This document shows positions 1 to 8,584 of a stretch of DNA of 64,000 nt, one piece after another. The notes below the pieces were generated by a model. The model was not told the origin of the DNA. It did no database searches and worked only from the letters and a program-made list of their open reading frames with translations. This DNA comes from Pseudomonas japonica (GTDB lineage: Bacteria; Pseudomonadota; Gammaproteobacteria; Pseudomonadales; Pseudomonadaceae). Numbering within the stretch: the first letter of the stretch is position 1; every line of letters begins with the position of its first letter. The stretch lies in contig NZ_FZOL01000003.1 of the NCBI RefSeq assembly GCF_900188455.1, positions 124,001-188,000 on the forward strand, given 5' to 3'. The position numbers and the translations under genes were made by a program.

Positions 1-7
1 GCAGGTC

Positions 8-400
8 ATGTTCCGCGCTGGAGGCTGGCAGAAAGCTCGCCAAGAGCAACAGATGCGGGAGTGGTTCGGCGAGGAGCCGGATTACCTGATCACGCTGGCC
101 GCTGACTACTGCGCAGAATGCACTGATGCAGAGTTCTGCGCCCTGGTCGAGCACGAGCTCTACCACATAGCCCAGGCGACCGATCAGTACGGCGCGCCCA
201 AGTTCACCCAGGACGGCATGCCCAAGCTTGAGATGCGCGGCCATGACGTCAGCGAGTTCGTTGCGATTGTCCAGCGCTATGGCGTGGGGCATCCCGAGGG
301 CGACCTGGCTCGCATGGTTGAGGCTGCCAAATCCCCGCCATCCATCAGCCGAGCGTCTATCGCCAATGCATGTGGCACATGCCTGTTGAGGTCTGCGTAA
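8..400 (+). CDS. Putative phage metallopeptidase
   Basis: A zinc-metallopeptidase-like phage protein of the kind found just before terminase genes. The visible 130 residues contain HELYH at residues 49-53, which fits an HExxH zinc and catalytic motif, followed by conserved-looking acidic and aromatic residues. The frame is open to the window edge, so the true start may lie upstream and this ATG may be internal. The last residues contain ACGTCLL; a second diverged copy of this tail is found at 920-1000, after the HNH gene, which suggests that the 3' end was rebuilt when that gene inserted. The stop overlaps the next start (TAATG). Substrate and role are unknown. Confidence 0.75.
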   Translation: MFRAGGWQKARQEQQMREWFGEEPDYLITLAADYCAECTDAEFCALVEHELYHIAQATDQYGAPKFTQDGMPKLEMRGHDVSEFVAIVQRYGVGHPEGDLARMVEAAKSPPSISRASIANACGTCLLRSA

Positions 401-921
401 TGCTTGAACAATGGAAAACGATCGCGGATTACCCCGACTACGCCATCAGCAACCTTGGCCGGGTGAAAAGATTGACCTCGCGTACCTGTGCCAAGGCCGG
501 GTCAATCCTCAAGACCCCGGGCAGAAGCAAGTCCAGGCCTTACTTGAGCGTTGATCTCTGCTTCCTGGGAGGTAAGAGCACAGAACTGGTTCATCGGCTT
601 GTGGCAATTGCTTTCCTTGGCGAGCCGCCATTCCCAGGCGCTGAGGTCAATCACATCGACGGCAACAAAGGCAATGCGTCCGTTACCAACCTGGAATGGA
701 TCACCTCATCTGCGAACCAGCAGCATGCATACGCCGCTGGATTGCAGTGTGCGAAGGGTGAGTCGAACGGACAGGCAAAGCTGCGCGAAGTCGAAGTGCT
801 CGAAATGCGTAGCCTGCATGCCTCTGGATCAGCCAGCGTTGAATGCCTGGCTGACCGATACGGGGTACATAAGCGAACTGCGCTCGATGTCGTGAACAGG
901 AAGTCCTGGGCGCACATCTGA
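400..921 (+). CDS. NUMOD4/HNH homing endonuclease
   Basis: Free-standing homing-type endonuclease (173 residues from the ATG at 400; an earlier in-frame ATG at 370 would overlap the previous gene more). The N-terminus (WKTIADYPDYAISNLGRVK) is a NUMOD4-type DNA-binding module. The central HRLVAIAFLG...VNHIDGNKGN...NLEWITSSAN block is an HNH_3 nuclease core with its conserved His, Asp and Asn. The C-terminal third looks like a small helix-turn-helix specificity region. The gene shares TAATG with the metallopeptidase and is followed by a duplicate of the metallopeptidase tail, as expected for an endonuclease that invaded that gene. Confidence 0.88.
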   Translation: MLEQWKTIADYPDYAISNLGRVKRLTSRTCAKAGSILKTPGRSKSRPYLSVDLCFLGGKSTELVHRLVAIAFLGEPPFPGAEVNHIDGNKGNASVTNLEWITSSANQQHAYAAGLQCAKGESNGQAKLREVEVLEMRSLHASGSASVECLADRYGVHKRTALDVVNRKSWAHI

Positions 922-1000
922 CGCTGCAAGCCGGCCGCCTGAAGTGGCCAAGATCAACATATCGAGGGCCTGCGGAACCTGTCTGCTCAAGTCTGCCTGA
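920..1000 (+). pseudogene. Left-over 3' end of the metallopeptidase gene
   Basis: Read in frame 2, this stretch encodes DAASRPPEVAKINISRACG then TCLLKSA and a TGA. It aligns with the last 26 residues of the first gene (EAAKSPPSISRAS, then IANACGTCLLRSA). It has no start of its own. The simplest reading is that it is the original C-terminal coding end of the metallopeptidase, displaced when the HNH gene arrived bringing a substitute tail. Confidence 0.7.
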
Positions 1001-1031
1001 CCCCTGACAGACCCAAGACGGATGGAAACCT

Positions 1032-1508
1032 ATGGCGGCCCTGAGCAACGAGGTGAAAGCCTTCATCGTTCAGGCCCTGGCCTGCTTCGATACCCCCTCG
1101 CAAGTAGCGGCAGCTGTCCGAGAAGAATTCGGCATTGAGGTAACCCGGCAGAAGTGTGAGGCGCACGACCCTACCAAGCGCGCCGGGCGAGACCTGGCCA
1201 AACGCTGGGTAACCCTGTTCGAAGACACCCGTAAGCGCTTCCGGGAAGAGACCGCAGACATCCCGATCGCTAACCGTGCATTTAGATTGCGTGCACTGGG
1301 GCGCATGGCTGAGAAGGCCGAGGCCATAAAGAACATGGCCTTGAGCGCCCAACTTCTGGAACAGGCCGCCAAGGAGTGCGGCGACATGTACGTCAACCGC
1401 AAGATCGAACCCGACAAACCCCTGGGCTCCCAGGCGGATCAGCAGCACGCCGTTGCTGAGTACACGCTGGAGCCAGATGAGAATGTCCCGACTACCCCGT
1501 ACCTATGA
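1032..1508 (+). CDS. Small terminase subunit (DUF2280 family)
   Basis: 158-residue protein resembling DUF2280 phage proteins, which stand in the position of the DNA-recognition (small) terminase subunit. The N-terminal 70 residues are helical with a probable helix-turn-helix (TPSQVAAAVREEFGIEVT); the rest is charged and helical, ending in a polar tail. It lies directly before, and overlaps by 26 bp, the large terminase gene. It would bind pac/cos DNA and hand it to the ATPase. Family assignment is by overall resemblance and position; no experiment is implied. Confidence 0.75.
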   Translation: MAALSNEVKAFIVQALACFDTPSQVAAAVREEFGIEVTRQKCEAHDPTKRAGRDLAKRWVTLFEDTRKRFREETADIPIANRAFRLRALGRMAEKAEAIKNMALSAQLLEQAAKECGDMYVNRKIEPDKPLGSQADQQHAVAEYTLEPDENVPTTPYL

Positions 1509-2802
1509 GGCTCCGGTCAAGCTGACGCCGAAGCAGGCGAACATCTACTGCTGGGGCTTTCAGCCCGTGGCGCGCTTCCGCGATGCGGTCTGCGGGCGAC
1601 GGTTCGGCAAGACATTCCTCGGCAAGGCTGAAATGCGCCGTGCTGCAAGGCTGGCGGCGGAGTGGGGCGTCAGTGTCGAGGACGAGATCTGGTATGCAGC
1701 CCCGACGCAGAAACAAGCCCGCCGGGTGTTCTGGCGGCGACTGAAACAGGCCATTCCTCGTGAGTGGCGGGAATGCAAGCCGAACGAGTCGGACATGCTG
1801 ATCACGCTCAAGAGCGGTCACCTGATACGCTGCGTGGGCTTGGAGAACTACGACGACTTGCGCGGATCCGGTCTGTTCTTTGTCCTGGTGGATGAATGGG
1901 CCGACTGCAAGTGGGCGGCCTGGGAGGAAGTCCTGCGTCCGATGTTGTCGACGTGTGAGTACGTCGTGCCAGGCATCGGCAAGTGCAAGGGCGGTCACGC
2001 TTTGCGTATTGGCACCCCGAAGGGCTTCAACCACTGCTACGACACGTACCGCGACGGGCAGACTGACGGAGAGCCGGATCACAAGAGCTGGCTGTACACC
2101 TCGCTCCAGGGCGGCAACGTCCCGGCCGAAGAGCTGGACGCGGCGCGCCGCAAGATGGATCCGCGCACCTTCCGGCAGGAGTACGAAGCCAGCTTCGAGA
2201 ACTATGCCGGCGTCGTGTACTACACGTTCAGTCGCACCGAGAGCCGCACCAGCGAGCGCATCAAGCCAGGCGAAACCCTACACATCGGCATGGACTTCAA
2301 CGTCATGAAGATGGCGGCAGTCGTCTATGTGGTTCGGGACGGTTTGCCGCTGGCACTGGATGAATTCCACTCGGTGCGTGACACGCCCGAGATGATCGAG
2401 AAGATCAGGGCCCGCTTCCCAGGTCACAGCATCGCCGTCTACCCGGACGCCAGTGGTCAGAACACCAGCAGCAAGAACGCGAGCGAGTCGGACCTATCGC
2501 TGCTGATGAAGGCCGGATTTACAGTGGTGGTCGATTCCACGAACCCCAGCGTGAAAGATCGTGTGAACTCGCTCAATGCGGTACTGCTGAATACCTACGG
2601 CGAGCGCCGGCTGAAGGTCAACATCGACCAGTGCCCACAGCTGACGCTCTGTCTCGAGCGGCAGACTTACGACAAGCATGGCGACCCGGACAAGGACCCG
2701 AAGAAGGGCCATGACCACATGAACGACGCCGCCGGCTATTTCATCGCCAAGCGCTTCCCGATCAACGTGGCAGTGACCACGAGCCAATCCCTGAGAATGT
2801 GA
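1483..2802 (+). CDS. Phage terminase large subunit
   Basis: DNA-packaging motor, 439 residues from the ATG at 1483 (an upstream start at 1453 would only lengthen the overlap). ATPase half: Walker A CGRRFGKT at about residues 37-44 and Walker B LFFVLVDEWAD with D137 and E138. Nuclease half (RNase H fold): acidic residues in HIGMDFNV (about 271), VYPDASG (about 320) and DHMNDAAGY (about 412). It cuts concatemeric phage DNA and pumps it into the prohead through the portal encoded next. Length and motif order are complete, so it is probably functional. Confidence 0.93.
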   Translation: MSRLPRTYEAPVKLTPKQANIYCWGFQPVARFRDAVCGRRFGKTFLGKAEMRRAARLAAEWGVSVEDEIWYAAPTQKQARRVFWRRLKQAIPREWRECKPNESDMLITLKSGHLIRCVGLENYDDLRGSGLFFVLVDEWADCKWAAWEEVLRPMLSTCEYVVPGIGKCKGGHALRIGTPKGFNHCYDTYRDGQTDGEPDHKSWLYTSLQGGNVPAEELDAARRKMDPRTFRQEYEASFENYAGVVYYTFSRTESRTSERIKPGETLHIGMDFNVMKMAAVVYVVRDGLPLALDEFHSVRDTPEMIEKIRARFPGHSIAVYPDASGQNTSSKNASESDLSLLMKAGFTVVVDSTNPSVKDRVNSLNAVLLNTYGERRLKVNIDQCPQLTLCLERQTYDKHGDPDKDPKKGHDHMNDAAGYFIAKRFPINVAVTTSQSLRM

Positions 2803-2804
2803 CC

Positions 2805-4184
2805 ATGAGCAGCAACCCGAGCACCACATTGCCCGCGGTCGACGCGATGCGCGCCTACTGGGAGGTGATCTCGCCGCTCATGGGCGGCACCATGGCAATG
2901 CGGGCGGCAGGCAAAAGCCTGCTGCCGCAGTACCCCGCTGAGGACGACCAGTCCTACAAGGAGCGCCTGCGGCTTTCCACGCTGCTGCCGGCGTACTCGG
3001 AAACGGTAGGCAACATGACCTCCCGGGTGTTCGCAGAGCCGTTGCAGGTCGGCGACGATGTGCCCGAAGACATCGTGACGATGACCAAGGACATCGATTG
3101 CGCCGGCAATGATCTGAACTCCTGGTCCGTGACGTTCTTCAGCGAGGGGATGAGTCACGGCCTGTGCCATGCCTTCGTTGATCACCAGCGAGCTGATGAC
3201 CTGAAAACCAAGGCCGACGAGAAGGCTGCCGGGGTCCGCCCCTATGTGGTCCTGGTGAAGCCTGAGCAGGTCTTGGGCTGGCGGTCCAAGGACGGTGTCC
3301 TCACAATGATGCGCTACCGAGAGGTGGTCGAGGAGGAGGATGGCGAGTTCGGCGCGAAGTGCGTCGAGCAAATCCGCGTGATGGAGCCTGGGGCTTGGCG
3401 TATTTACCGCCGGGAAGACAAAGGCGGCGAGTTCACCCTCCACGACGAGGGTGTCACCAGCCTGAAGCGGATCCCGTGGGTCACGTTCTACACCGGTCGC
3501 ACCGGATTCATGACCGCGAAGCCTCCGCTGCTGGAGTTGGCTCATCTGAACGTCAAGCACTGGCAGAGCCAGAGCGACCAGGACAACATCCTCCACGTAA
3601 TCCGCGTTCCGATCCTGGTGCGCGTGGGCGTGCAGATGCAGTTCACCGATCAGGGCGTGCCGGTGCCGCCTGAGTTCAAGGTGGGCACCGGCTCGCTGAC
3701 TGACCTGCCCGCCAACGGCGACCTCAAGTACGTCGAGCATACCGGCCAAGCCGTTGAGGCGGGGCGCTCAGCGCTGAAGGACCTCATCGACGAGATGCGG
3801 ATGGCGGGTGCCAAGCTGCTCACACCTGACAAGTCCGCGACCAAGACTGCGACCCAGGCAGAGGAAGAGGCTGCGCAAGAGCTATCGCCGCTGGCCCGCA
3901 CGGCTCACCACTTCGCCGACTGCTTGGCCCAGTTGCTGCAGTTCATGGCCGACTACCGCTCTCTAGGCGAAGGCGGCTCGGTTGAGATGCGCGGCAACTT
4001 CGATGTCGACTACATGCCAGAGGTCTCGCTGCCGACTCTGGTCTCCACGGCCAATGCCGGGATGATCTCCAAAGAAACGCTGTTCACCGAGATGCAGCGC
4101 CGCGGCGTGATCAGCGACGAATACGACTGGGAGGATGAGAAGGCGAAGATTGAGGCTCAGGGCCCAGCCCTCGGTGTGCTGTGA
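2805..4184 (+). CDS. Portal protein (DUF4055 family)
   Basis: About 460 residues resembling DUF4055 phage proteins, which act as the portal vertex of the head. It lies between the large terminase and the MuF-like gene, the standard portal slot. GTG at 2799 and ATG at 2805 are both possible starts; the ATG has the better spacing to the weak GAGA upstream. No transmembrane segments; long helical stretches in the C-terminal half (residues about 320-400) fit a portal stem and wing. The gene ends overlapping the next start by one base (TGATG). Confidence 0.82.
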   Translation: MSSNPSTTLPAVDAMRAYWEVISPLMGGTMAMRAAGKSLLPQYPAEDDQSYKERLRLSTLLPAYSETVGNMTSRVFAEPLQVGDDVPEDIVTMTKDIDCAGNDLNSWSVTFFSEGMSHGLCHAFVDHQRADDLKTKADEKAAGVRPYVVLVKPEQVLGWRSKDGVLTMMRYREVVEEEDGEFGAKCVEQIRVMEPGAWRIYRREDKGGEFTLHDEGVTSLKRIPWVTFYTGRTGFMTAKPPLLELAHLNVKHWQSQSDQDNILHVIRVPILVRVGVQMQFTDQGVPVPPEFKVGTGSLTDLPANGDLKYVEHTGQAVEAGRSALKDLIDEMRMAGAKLLTPDKSATKTATQAEEEAAQELSPLARTAHHFADCLAQLLQFMADYRSLGEGGSVEMRGNFDVDYMPEVSLPTLVSTANAGMISKETLFTEMQRRGVISDEYDWEDEKAKIEAQGPALGVL

Positions 4185-5260
4185 TGAAGACGGCCAACGA
4201 GAAGCTGCTGAACGAGCTGATCGGTCACGAGGTCGACGTGTCCAGGCTGAGTAATAGCCAGGTCGTGGCGATCATCAAGATTTTGAACAGCGCCGATGCC
4301 GATCTCCGCGCGGCTCTGATTGAGGCCATCGACAACCTGGGCACTGACTTGTCGGCTGCAGCAGTCGATATCGCGCTCTCAGCGGCGCTCCGGATCAACC
4401 GGCAGACCTTCGTCGAGATCCGCCTGGCCATGGACCAGGTAACCGATGGGTTGATCAGTTACGAGCTGGCGTTTCAGCAGGGGGCGCTACGTGCTGTGCT
4501 GCCGGCGCTGGTGCAGGAGGCATACCCCGTGGTCTCCCCAGCGTTCAGCGCAGTGAAGGCCATCACCCAGGCCAGACCGTTCCAGGGGCGATTGCTCAGT
4601 GAGTGGATGGCAGGTCTTGAGTCCAGCCGTGCTGCTGCGGTTCGTGATGCCGTCCGTTCCGGGGTGGTCGAGGGACGCACCACCGCCGAGATCGTGAAGA
4701 CTGTCATGGGCAGCCGAGCAGAGCGTTACGCCGACGGCGCACTCCAGAAGTCTCGACGCGACGTTGAAGCGGTGGTGCGATCTGCGATATCCCATACCGC
4801 CGAAACGGCCAGCGACGCGGCCTACGAAGCGAACAGCGACATCATCAGTCATGTCGAGTGGCTCAGTACCCTGGACAACCACACATCCCCGACATGCCGG
4901 ATCCGGGATCGTCTGCCGTACACGCTCGGCACCTACAAACCCATCGGTCACCAGGTCCCATGGCTGGCCGGCCCGGGGCGGATTCACTTCTGTTGCCGCT
5001 CCAGCAAGGTGCCGGTGCTCAAGAGTGCCAAGGCGCTCGGCTTCAGTGACGGCGCCACGCGGGCAAGCATGGACGGCCAAGTGCCGGAGTCGATGACTTA
5101 TGCCGAGTGGCTCGGCAAACAGTCGGCAGCGCGGCAGGACGAAATACTCGGCCCGGAACGTGCTCGTCTGATGCGCGAGGGCGGGCTCAAGCTGAGTGCG
5201 TTCTACAACGACAAGGGCAAGTTCCTGACACTCGACCAACTGCGTGAGCGACTGAAGTAG
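4184..5260 (+). CDS. MuF/SPP1 gp7-like minor head protein
   Basis: Minor capsid or head-morphogenesis protein of 358 residues. The N-terminal 190 residues are helical. The C-terminal domain shows the MuF signature: VEWLSTLDNHTSPTCRIRD, then PGRIHFCCRSS with a Cys pair and His. Such proteins sit inside the head close to the portal and can be ejected with DNA. The ATG at 4184 shares bases with the portal stop; a GTG at 4181 is an alternative. A hairpin terminator follows at 5310, so this closes the first head sub-operon. Confidence 0.88.
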   Translation: MKTANEKLLNELIGHEVDVSRLSNSQVVAIIKILNSADADLRAALIEAIDNLGTDLSAAAVDIALSAALRINRQTFVEIRLAMDQVTDGLISYELAFQQGALRAVLPALVQEAYPVVSPAFSAVKAITQARPFQGRLLSEWMAGLESSRAAAVRDAVRSGVVEGRTTAEIVKTVMGSRAERYADGALQKSRRDVEAVVRSAISHTAETASDAAYEANSDIISHVEWLSTLDNHTSPTCRIRDRLPYTLGTYKPIGHQVPWLAGPGRIHFCCRSSKVPVLKSAKALGFSDGATRASMDGQVPESMTYAEWLGKQSAARQDEILGPERARLMREGGLKLSAFYNDKGKFLTLDQLRERLK

Positions 5261-5309
5261 CCGCGCCACGAAACAGACCGCCGCGCTTTTGTGGCGCGGA
5301 ATCTCGACG

Positions 5310-5333
5310 CCTCGCCACGTGCGGGGCTTTTTT
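5310..5333 (+). terminator. Intrinsic terminator after head-morphogenesis gene
   Basis: A 6-bp GC-rich stem (CCTCGC with GCGGGG, loop CACGT) is followed by a run of six T. It lies between the MuF-like gene and the scaffold gene and probably attenuates or separates packaging from capsid transcription. Confidence 0.7.
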
Positions 5334-5406
5334 ATGCCCGCGGTTCGGATGAGCGGGGCGCAACAGGGCCGGATGGCCTGCCATGGGCGGATGCCCGGAG
5401 ACCGAT

Positions 5407-6198
5407 ATGAAACTGAAACTCGACGACCAAGGCCATGCAGTGCTTCAAGACGGCAAGCCTGTCTACATCTACGACGACGGCAAAGAGTTGCCTTTCGATG
5501 CGGCCGGAACCGCCGGGACCATCTCCCGCCTGAACGGCGAGGCCAAGTCCCACCGCGAGCGTGCCGAAGCTGCCGAGGGCAAGCTGAAGCTGTTCGATGG
5601 GATCGAGGATGGTGAAGCGGCCCGTAAGGCGCTGGAGACCATCAAGAACATCGACGAAGGCAAGCTCATCGCCGCCGGCAAGGTCGAAGAGATCAAGCTC
5701 GCCGCTCAGAAGGCCGCTCAGGACCAGGTGGCTGCTGCCAGCAAGACGCACACCGAAGAGCTCGCCAAGGCTCAGCAAGGCCTGGCCCAGCGCGACCAGA
5801 CCATCCACAACCTGCTGATCGGCGGCTCGTTCAAGGGCTCGAAGCTGATCAGCGAGAAGTTCGCCATCCCCGCCGACATGGTCGAATCCCACTTCGGTAA
5901 GGCCTTCAAGGTCGAGGAAGGCAAGGTCGTGGCCTACGGCGACGACGGCAACAAGATCTTCTCCAGGGTTCGCGCCGGTGAGCTCGCAGACTTCGACGAG
6001 GCGCTGGAAACCCTCGTCGAGCGCTATCCCCATAAGGACTACATCCTGAAGAGCTCGGGAGCCAACGGTGGCGGCGCCCCGAACGGCGGTGGCGGTGGCA
6101 GCGGTGGCAAGAAGTCGGTAACCCGCCAGCAATTCGACCAGCTGAGCCCGGCCGAGAAGTCCTCCTTCGTAAGCACGGGCGGCACCGTCACCGAGTGA
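5407..6198 (+). CDS. Phage head scaffolding protein
   Basis: 263-residue, highly charged, helical protein directly before the coat gene, so most likely the internal scaffold (DUF6651-like). Residues about 45-145 form a long coiled coil rich in Ala, Glu and Lys. Near the C-terminus is a glycine-rich linker (GGGAPNGGGGGSGG) leading to a short basic tail, a layout common in scaffolds whose tail touches the coat. The ATG at 5407 is preceded by GGAGA; an upstream in-frame ATG at 5383 lacks a good Shine-Dalgarno sequence. Function is inferred from composition and position. Confidence 0.75.
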   Translation: MKLKLDDQGHAVLQDGKPVYIYDDGKELPFDAAGTAGTISRLNGEAKSHRERAEAAEGKLKLFDGIEDGEAARKALETIKNIDEGKLIAAGKVEEIKLAAQKAAQDQVAAASKTHTEELAKAQQGLAQRDQTIHNLLIGGSFKGSKLISEKFAIPADMVESHFGKAFKVEEGKVVAYGDDGNKIFSRVRAGELADFDEALETLVERYPHKDYILKSSGANGGGAPNGGGGGSGGKKSVTRQQFDQLSPAEKSSFVSTGGTVTE

Positions 6199-6300
6199 CG
6201 GCCGGACAACAATCTCTGCCGCACCCCTGGACAGGGGGCGGCGCTTGGGTCGGATGACCCGCATTCACAACACCCAAACGCCGATCCCTAGGAGATGCAC

Positions 6301-7455
6301 ATGAGCAACACCCTGACTGGCCTGGTGCCAACCATCTACAACGCCCTCGACGTCGTCTCGCGCGAACTGGTGGGCTTCATCCCGGCCGTGTCTTCGGACA
6401 TGACCTTCGCGCGTGCCGCTGTCGGTCAGACCGTCACTTCGCCGGTTACCAACGGTGCGGTCGCGACCGATATCACTCCGGGTGTCACTTCGCCCAACGA
6501 TGGCGACCAGCAAGTCGGCGGCGTGTCGTTGACCATCAACAAGGCTCGCCGTGTTCCCATCCGTTGGAACGGCGAAGAGAAGCTGGGCCTGGATAATAAC
6601 GGCGCCTCGTTCAACGTCATCCTGCGGGATCAGATGGCCCAGGGCATGCGCACCCTGGTCAACGAGGTCGAGGCCGACCTGGCCGCAGTGGCCATCAACG
6701 CCTCTCGCGCTTACGGCACCCCCGGAACCACGCCGTTTGCCAGCAACCTGGCCGATAGCGCCCAACTGCGTCGCATCCTCTCTGACAACGGAGCGCCCCT
6801 CGGCGACCTACAGATGGTGATCGACACCTCCGCCGGCGCAAACATGCGAACCCTGACCCAGTTGTCGAAGGCGAACGAAGCCAACGACGACAGCCTGCTG
6901 CGCCGCGGCGTGCTGCTGGATGTCCATGGCTTCGCGATTCGCGAGTCGGCCCAGATCAAAACCCCGATCATCGGCAGTGCTGCCGCCGCGACCACCAACA
7001 CCGCAGGCTATGCCGTTGGCGCTACCGCCATCGTTCTGGCATCGGCTGGTACCGGTGGCGTTCTGGCGGGCGACATCATCACTTTCGCTGGCGACAGCAA
7101 CAAATACGTCGTTGCTGCTGGTGATACCGATGTTTCCAACGGCGGCACCATCACCCTGGCCGCGCCAGGCCTGCGCAAGGCCATCCCGGCCGCGGCGACC
7201 GCGGTCACCGTTGTGTCCGCCAGTACGCGCAGCGCCGCGTTCGCCCGTTCGGCCATCGCGCTGGCTACCCGTGCACCGGCTCTTCCGCCGCAGGGTGACT
7301 CGGCGATCGACCGCATGCTGGTCACTGACCCGATCAGCGGCCTGACCTTCGAGGTGGCGATGTACGCGCAGTACCGGCAGATGCAGTACGAGGTGTCGCT
7401 GGCCTGGGGCACCAAGGCGGTCAAGAGCGAACACATCGTCAGCCTGCTGGGCTGA
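6301..7455 (+). CDS. Major capsid protein, P22 gp5-like
   Basis: 384-residue coat protein of the P22 coat family (HK97 fold). The N-terminus (MSNTLTGLVPTIYNALDVVS) is typical of the family. Residues about 220-300 form an Ala/Thr/Gly-rich beta insertion that resembles the extra I-domain of P22-type coats. The ATG at 6301 is six bases after AGGAG; the ATG at 6295 lies too close to it. The gene follows the scaffold and precedes a small acidic protein and the connectors. This pairs a P22-type head with a lambda-type long tail. Confidence 0.9.
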   Translation: MSNTLTGLVPTIYNALDVVSRELVGFIPAVSSDMTFARAAVGQTVTSPVTNGAVATDITPGVTSPNDGDQQVGGVSLTINKARRVPIRWNGEEKLGLDNNGASFNVILRDQMAQGMRTLVNEVEADLAAVAINASRAYGTPGTTPFASNLADSAQLRRILSDNGAPLGDLQMVIDTSAGANMRTLTQLSKANEANDDSLLRRGVLLDVHGFAIRESAQIKTPIIGSAAAATTNTAGYAVGATAIVLASAGTGGVLAGDIITFAGDSNKYVVAAGDTDVSNGGTITLAAPGLRKAIPAAATAVTVVSASTRSAAFARSAIALATRAPALPPQGDSAIDRMLVTDPISGLTFEVAMYAQYRQMQYEVSLAWGTKAVKSEHIVSLLG

Positions 7456-7508
7456 CCCCACCATCAGGTCGGCGCTTCGGCGCCGGTCATTGCAGAAGGA
7501 GCAAGGCC

Positions 7509-7835
7509 ATGAGCGACAAAACGCTGAAGGTGAAACCTTGGGGTAAAGACCAGGGCGACTTCGTTGTCATCGATGCGGGAGCCTACGACGAGAGCATTCA
7601 CACCCTTTTCGAGGCGGCGGCAGTCAAGGAAGGCTCCGTGGCCGACATCAAAGCCAAGCTGGACGCCCTCGGCATCGAGTACAAGGCGGGGGCCTCGAAG
7701 TCGCAGTTGGAAGCCCTGCTGGAACAGGCCGCCGCAGTGGCCGACGTTCAGGCCAAGCTGACTGAAAAGGGTATCCAGTTCGAGCCAGGCGCTACGCTGG
7801 AAGGCCTGCAGAAGTTGCTGGCCGAGGCGCAGTAA
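7509..7835 (+). CDS. Small head-region protein with SAP/HeH-like repeats
   Basis: 108-residue protein between coat and connectors with a good ribosome site (AGAAGGAG). Two similar helical units are visible, around ADIKAKLDALGIEYKAGASK and ADVQAKLTEKGIQFEPGA, each of the form helix-GI-x(4)-G-A followed by another helix. This pattern is like HeH/SAP nucleic-acid-binding repeats. It may be a minor head protein or decoration factor; the function is not known. The stop overlaps the next ATG. Confidence 0.6.
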   Translation: MSDKTLKVKPWGKDQGDFVVIDAGAYDESIHTLFEAAAVKEGSVADIKAKLDALGIEYKAGASKSQLEALLEQAAAVADVQAKLTEKGIQFEPGATLEGLQKLLAEAQ

Positions 7836-8203
7836 TGACGGCCTACATCAGCATCGAGCAGGTGGATGACCTGCTGGGGGGCGGTTGGGCGTCTCAGGAT
7901 CAGAAGTCCCGCTCGGTGCTGATGGCCAACACCTGGCTCACCAACCTGAAGCTGCCGGAGTTCGATTCGGTGCCGGCCAATGTCGTACAGGCAGGAGCCG
8001 AGGTCGCCAAGGAGGCCGCTGCCGGCAACCTCTACCAGGCCAAGGAAACGGGCGTGCTGAGCAAGTCGGTCGGTGCCGACGGGGTATCCACCAGCAAGAC
8101 CTACTCGGCCACTTCCCGGGCTATCAGCGCTGGAGAGTCGTTCGCCTTGGCCTTGCTGGCGCCGTACCTCGGTACCGGCCAGGTCAAGGTCGTGAGGGGG
8201 TGA
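7835..8203 (+). CDS. Head-tail connector, DnaT-like family
   Basis: 122-residue protein of the group often labelled DnaT-like ssDNA-binding protein in databases, but which occupies the adaptor or head-completion slot after the coat gene. It has a helical N-terminal half beginning MTAYISIEQVDDLLGG and an Ala-rich C-terminal helix. Position between coat and tail genes favours a head-tail adaptor over a replication role. It is translationally coupled to the preceding gene (TAATG). Confidence 0.65.
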   Translation: MTAYISIEQVDDLLGGGWASQDQKSRSVLMANTWLTNLKLPEFDSVPANVVQAGAEVAKEAAAGNLYQAKETGVLSKSVGADGVSTSKTYSATSRAISAGESFALALLAPYLGTGQVKVVRG

Positions 8204-8204
8204 T

Positions 8205-8582
8205 ATGGGTATTCGCAGCGAGCTGCAGGCTGAGCTGGCCCGCGCATTCGACACCGACCTGGCCGAAGCACTCAGGCGCGTCGAGGGTAGCCGATCCGTG
8301 CAAGGCGCCTACGACCCTGAGCTGGGCGGCAGCACATCGACCACCGTTCACTACCTGGGTCGCGGTGTCTTCGGGCAGTACAAGAGCAGGGAGGTCGACG
8401 GCACTCGCATCCTTGCCTCTGACGTGCGCCTCAAGGTGTTGCAGAACGAGCTACTCATGGAGGAGGGCGCCAATGCAACACCTGCCGTTCCAGCCATCGG
8501 CGACCAGATCAGCGGCTACCGGGTCATCAACGTCGGCCAGGACCCCGCCAAGGCCACCTGGACCATCCAACTGAGGAAGTGA
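8205..8582 (+). CDS. Head-tail joining (head closure) protein
   Basis: 125-residue protein starting two bases after the previous stop. A helical N-terminus (about 30 residues) is followed by a beta-rich region with VHYLGRGVFGQYKSREVDG and ISGYRVINVGQDP, which resembles small SH3-like stopper or head-closure proteins of siphoviruses. I do not recognise a named family with certainty; the role comes from gene order (connector, closure, neck, terminator, tube). Confidence 0.55.
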   Translation: MGIRSELQAELARAFDTDLAEALRRVEGSRSVQGAYDPELGGSTSTTVHYLGRGVFGQYKSREVDGTRILASDVRLKVLQNELLMEEGANATPAVPAIGDQISGYRVINVGQDPAKATWTIQLRK

Positions 8583-8584
8583 TC

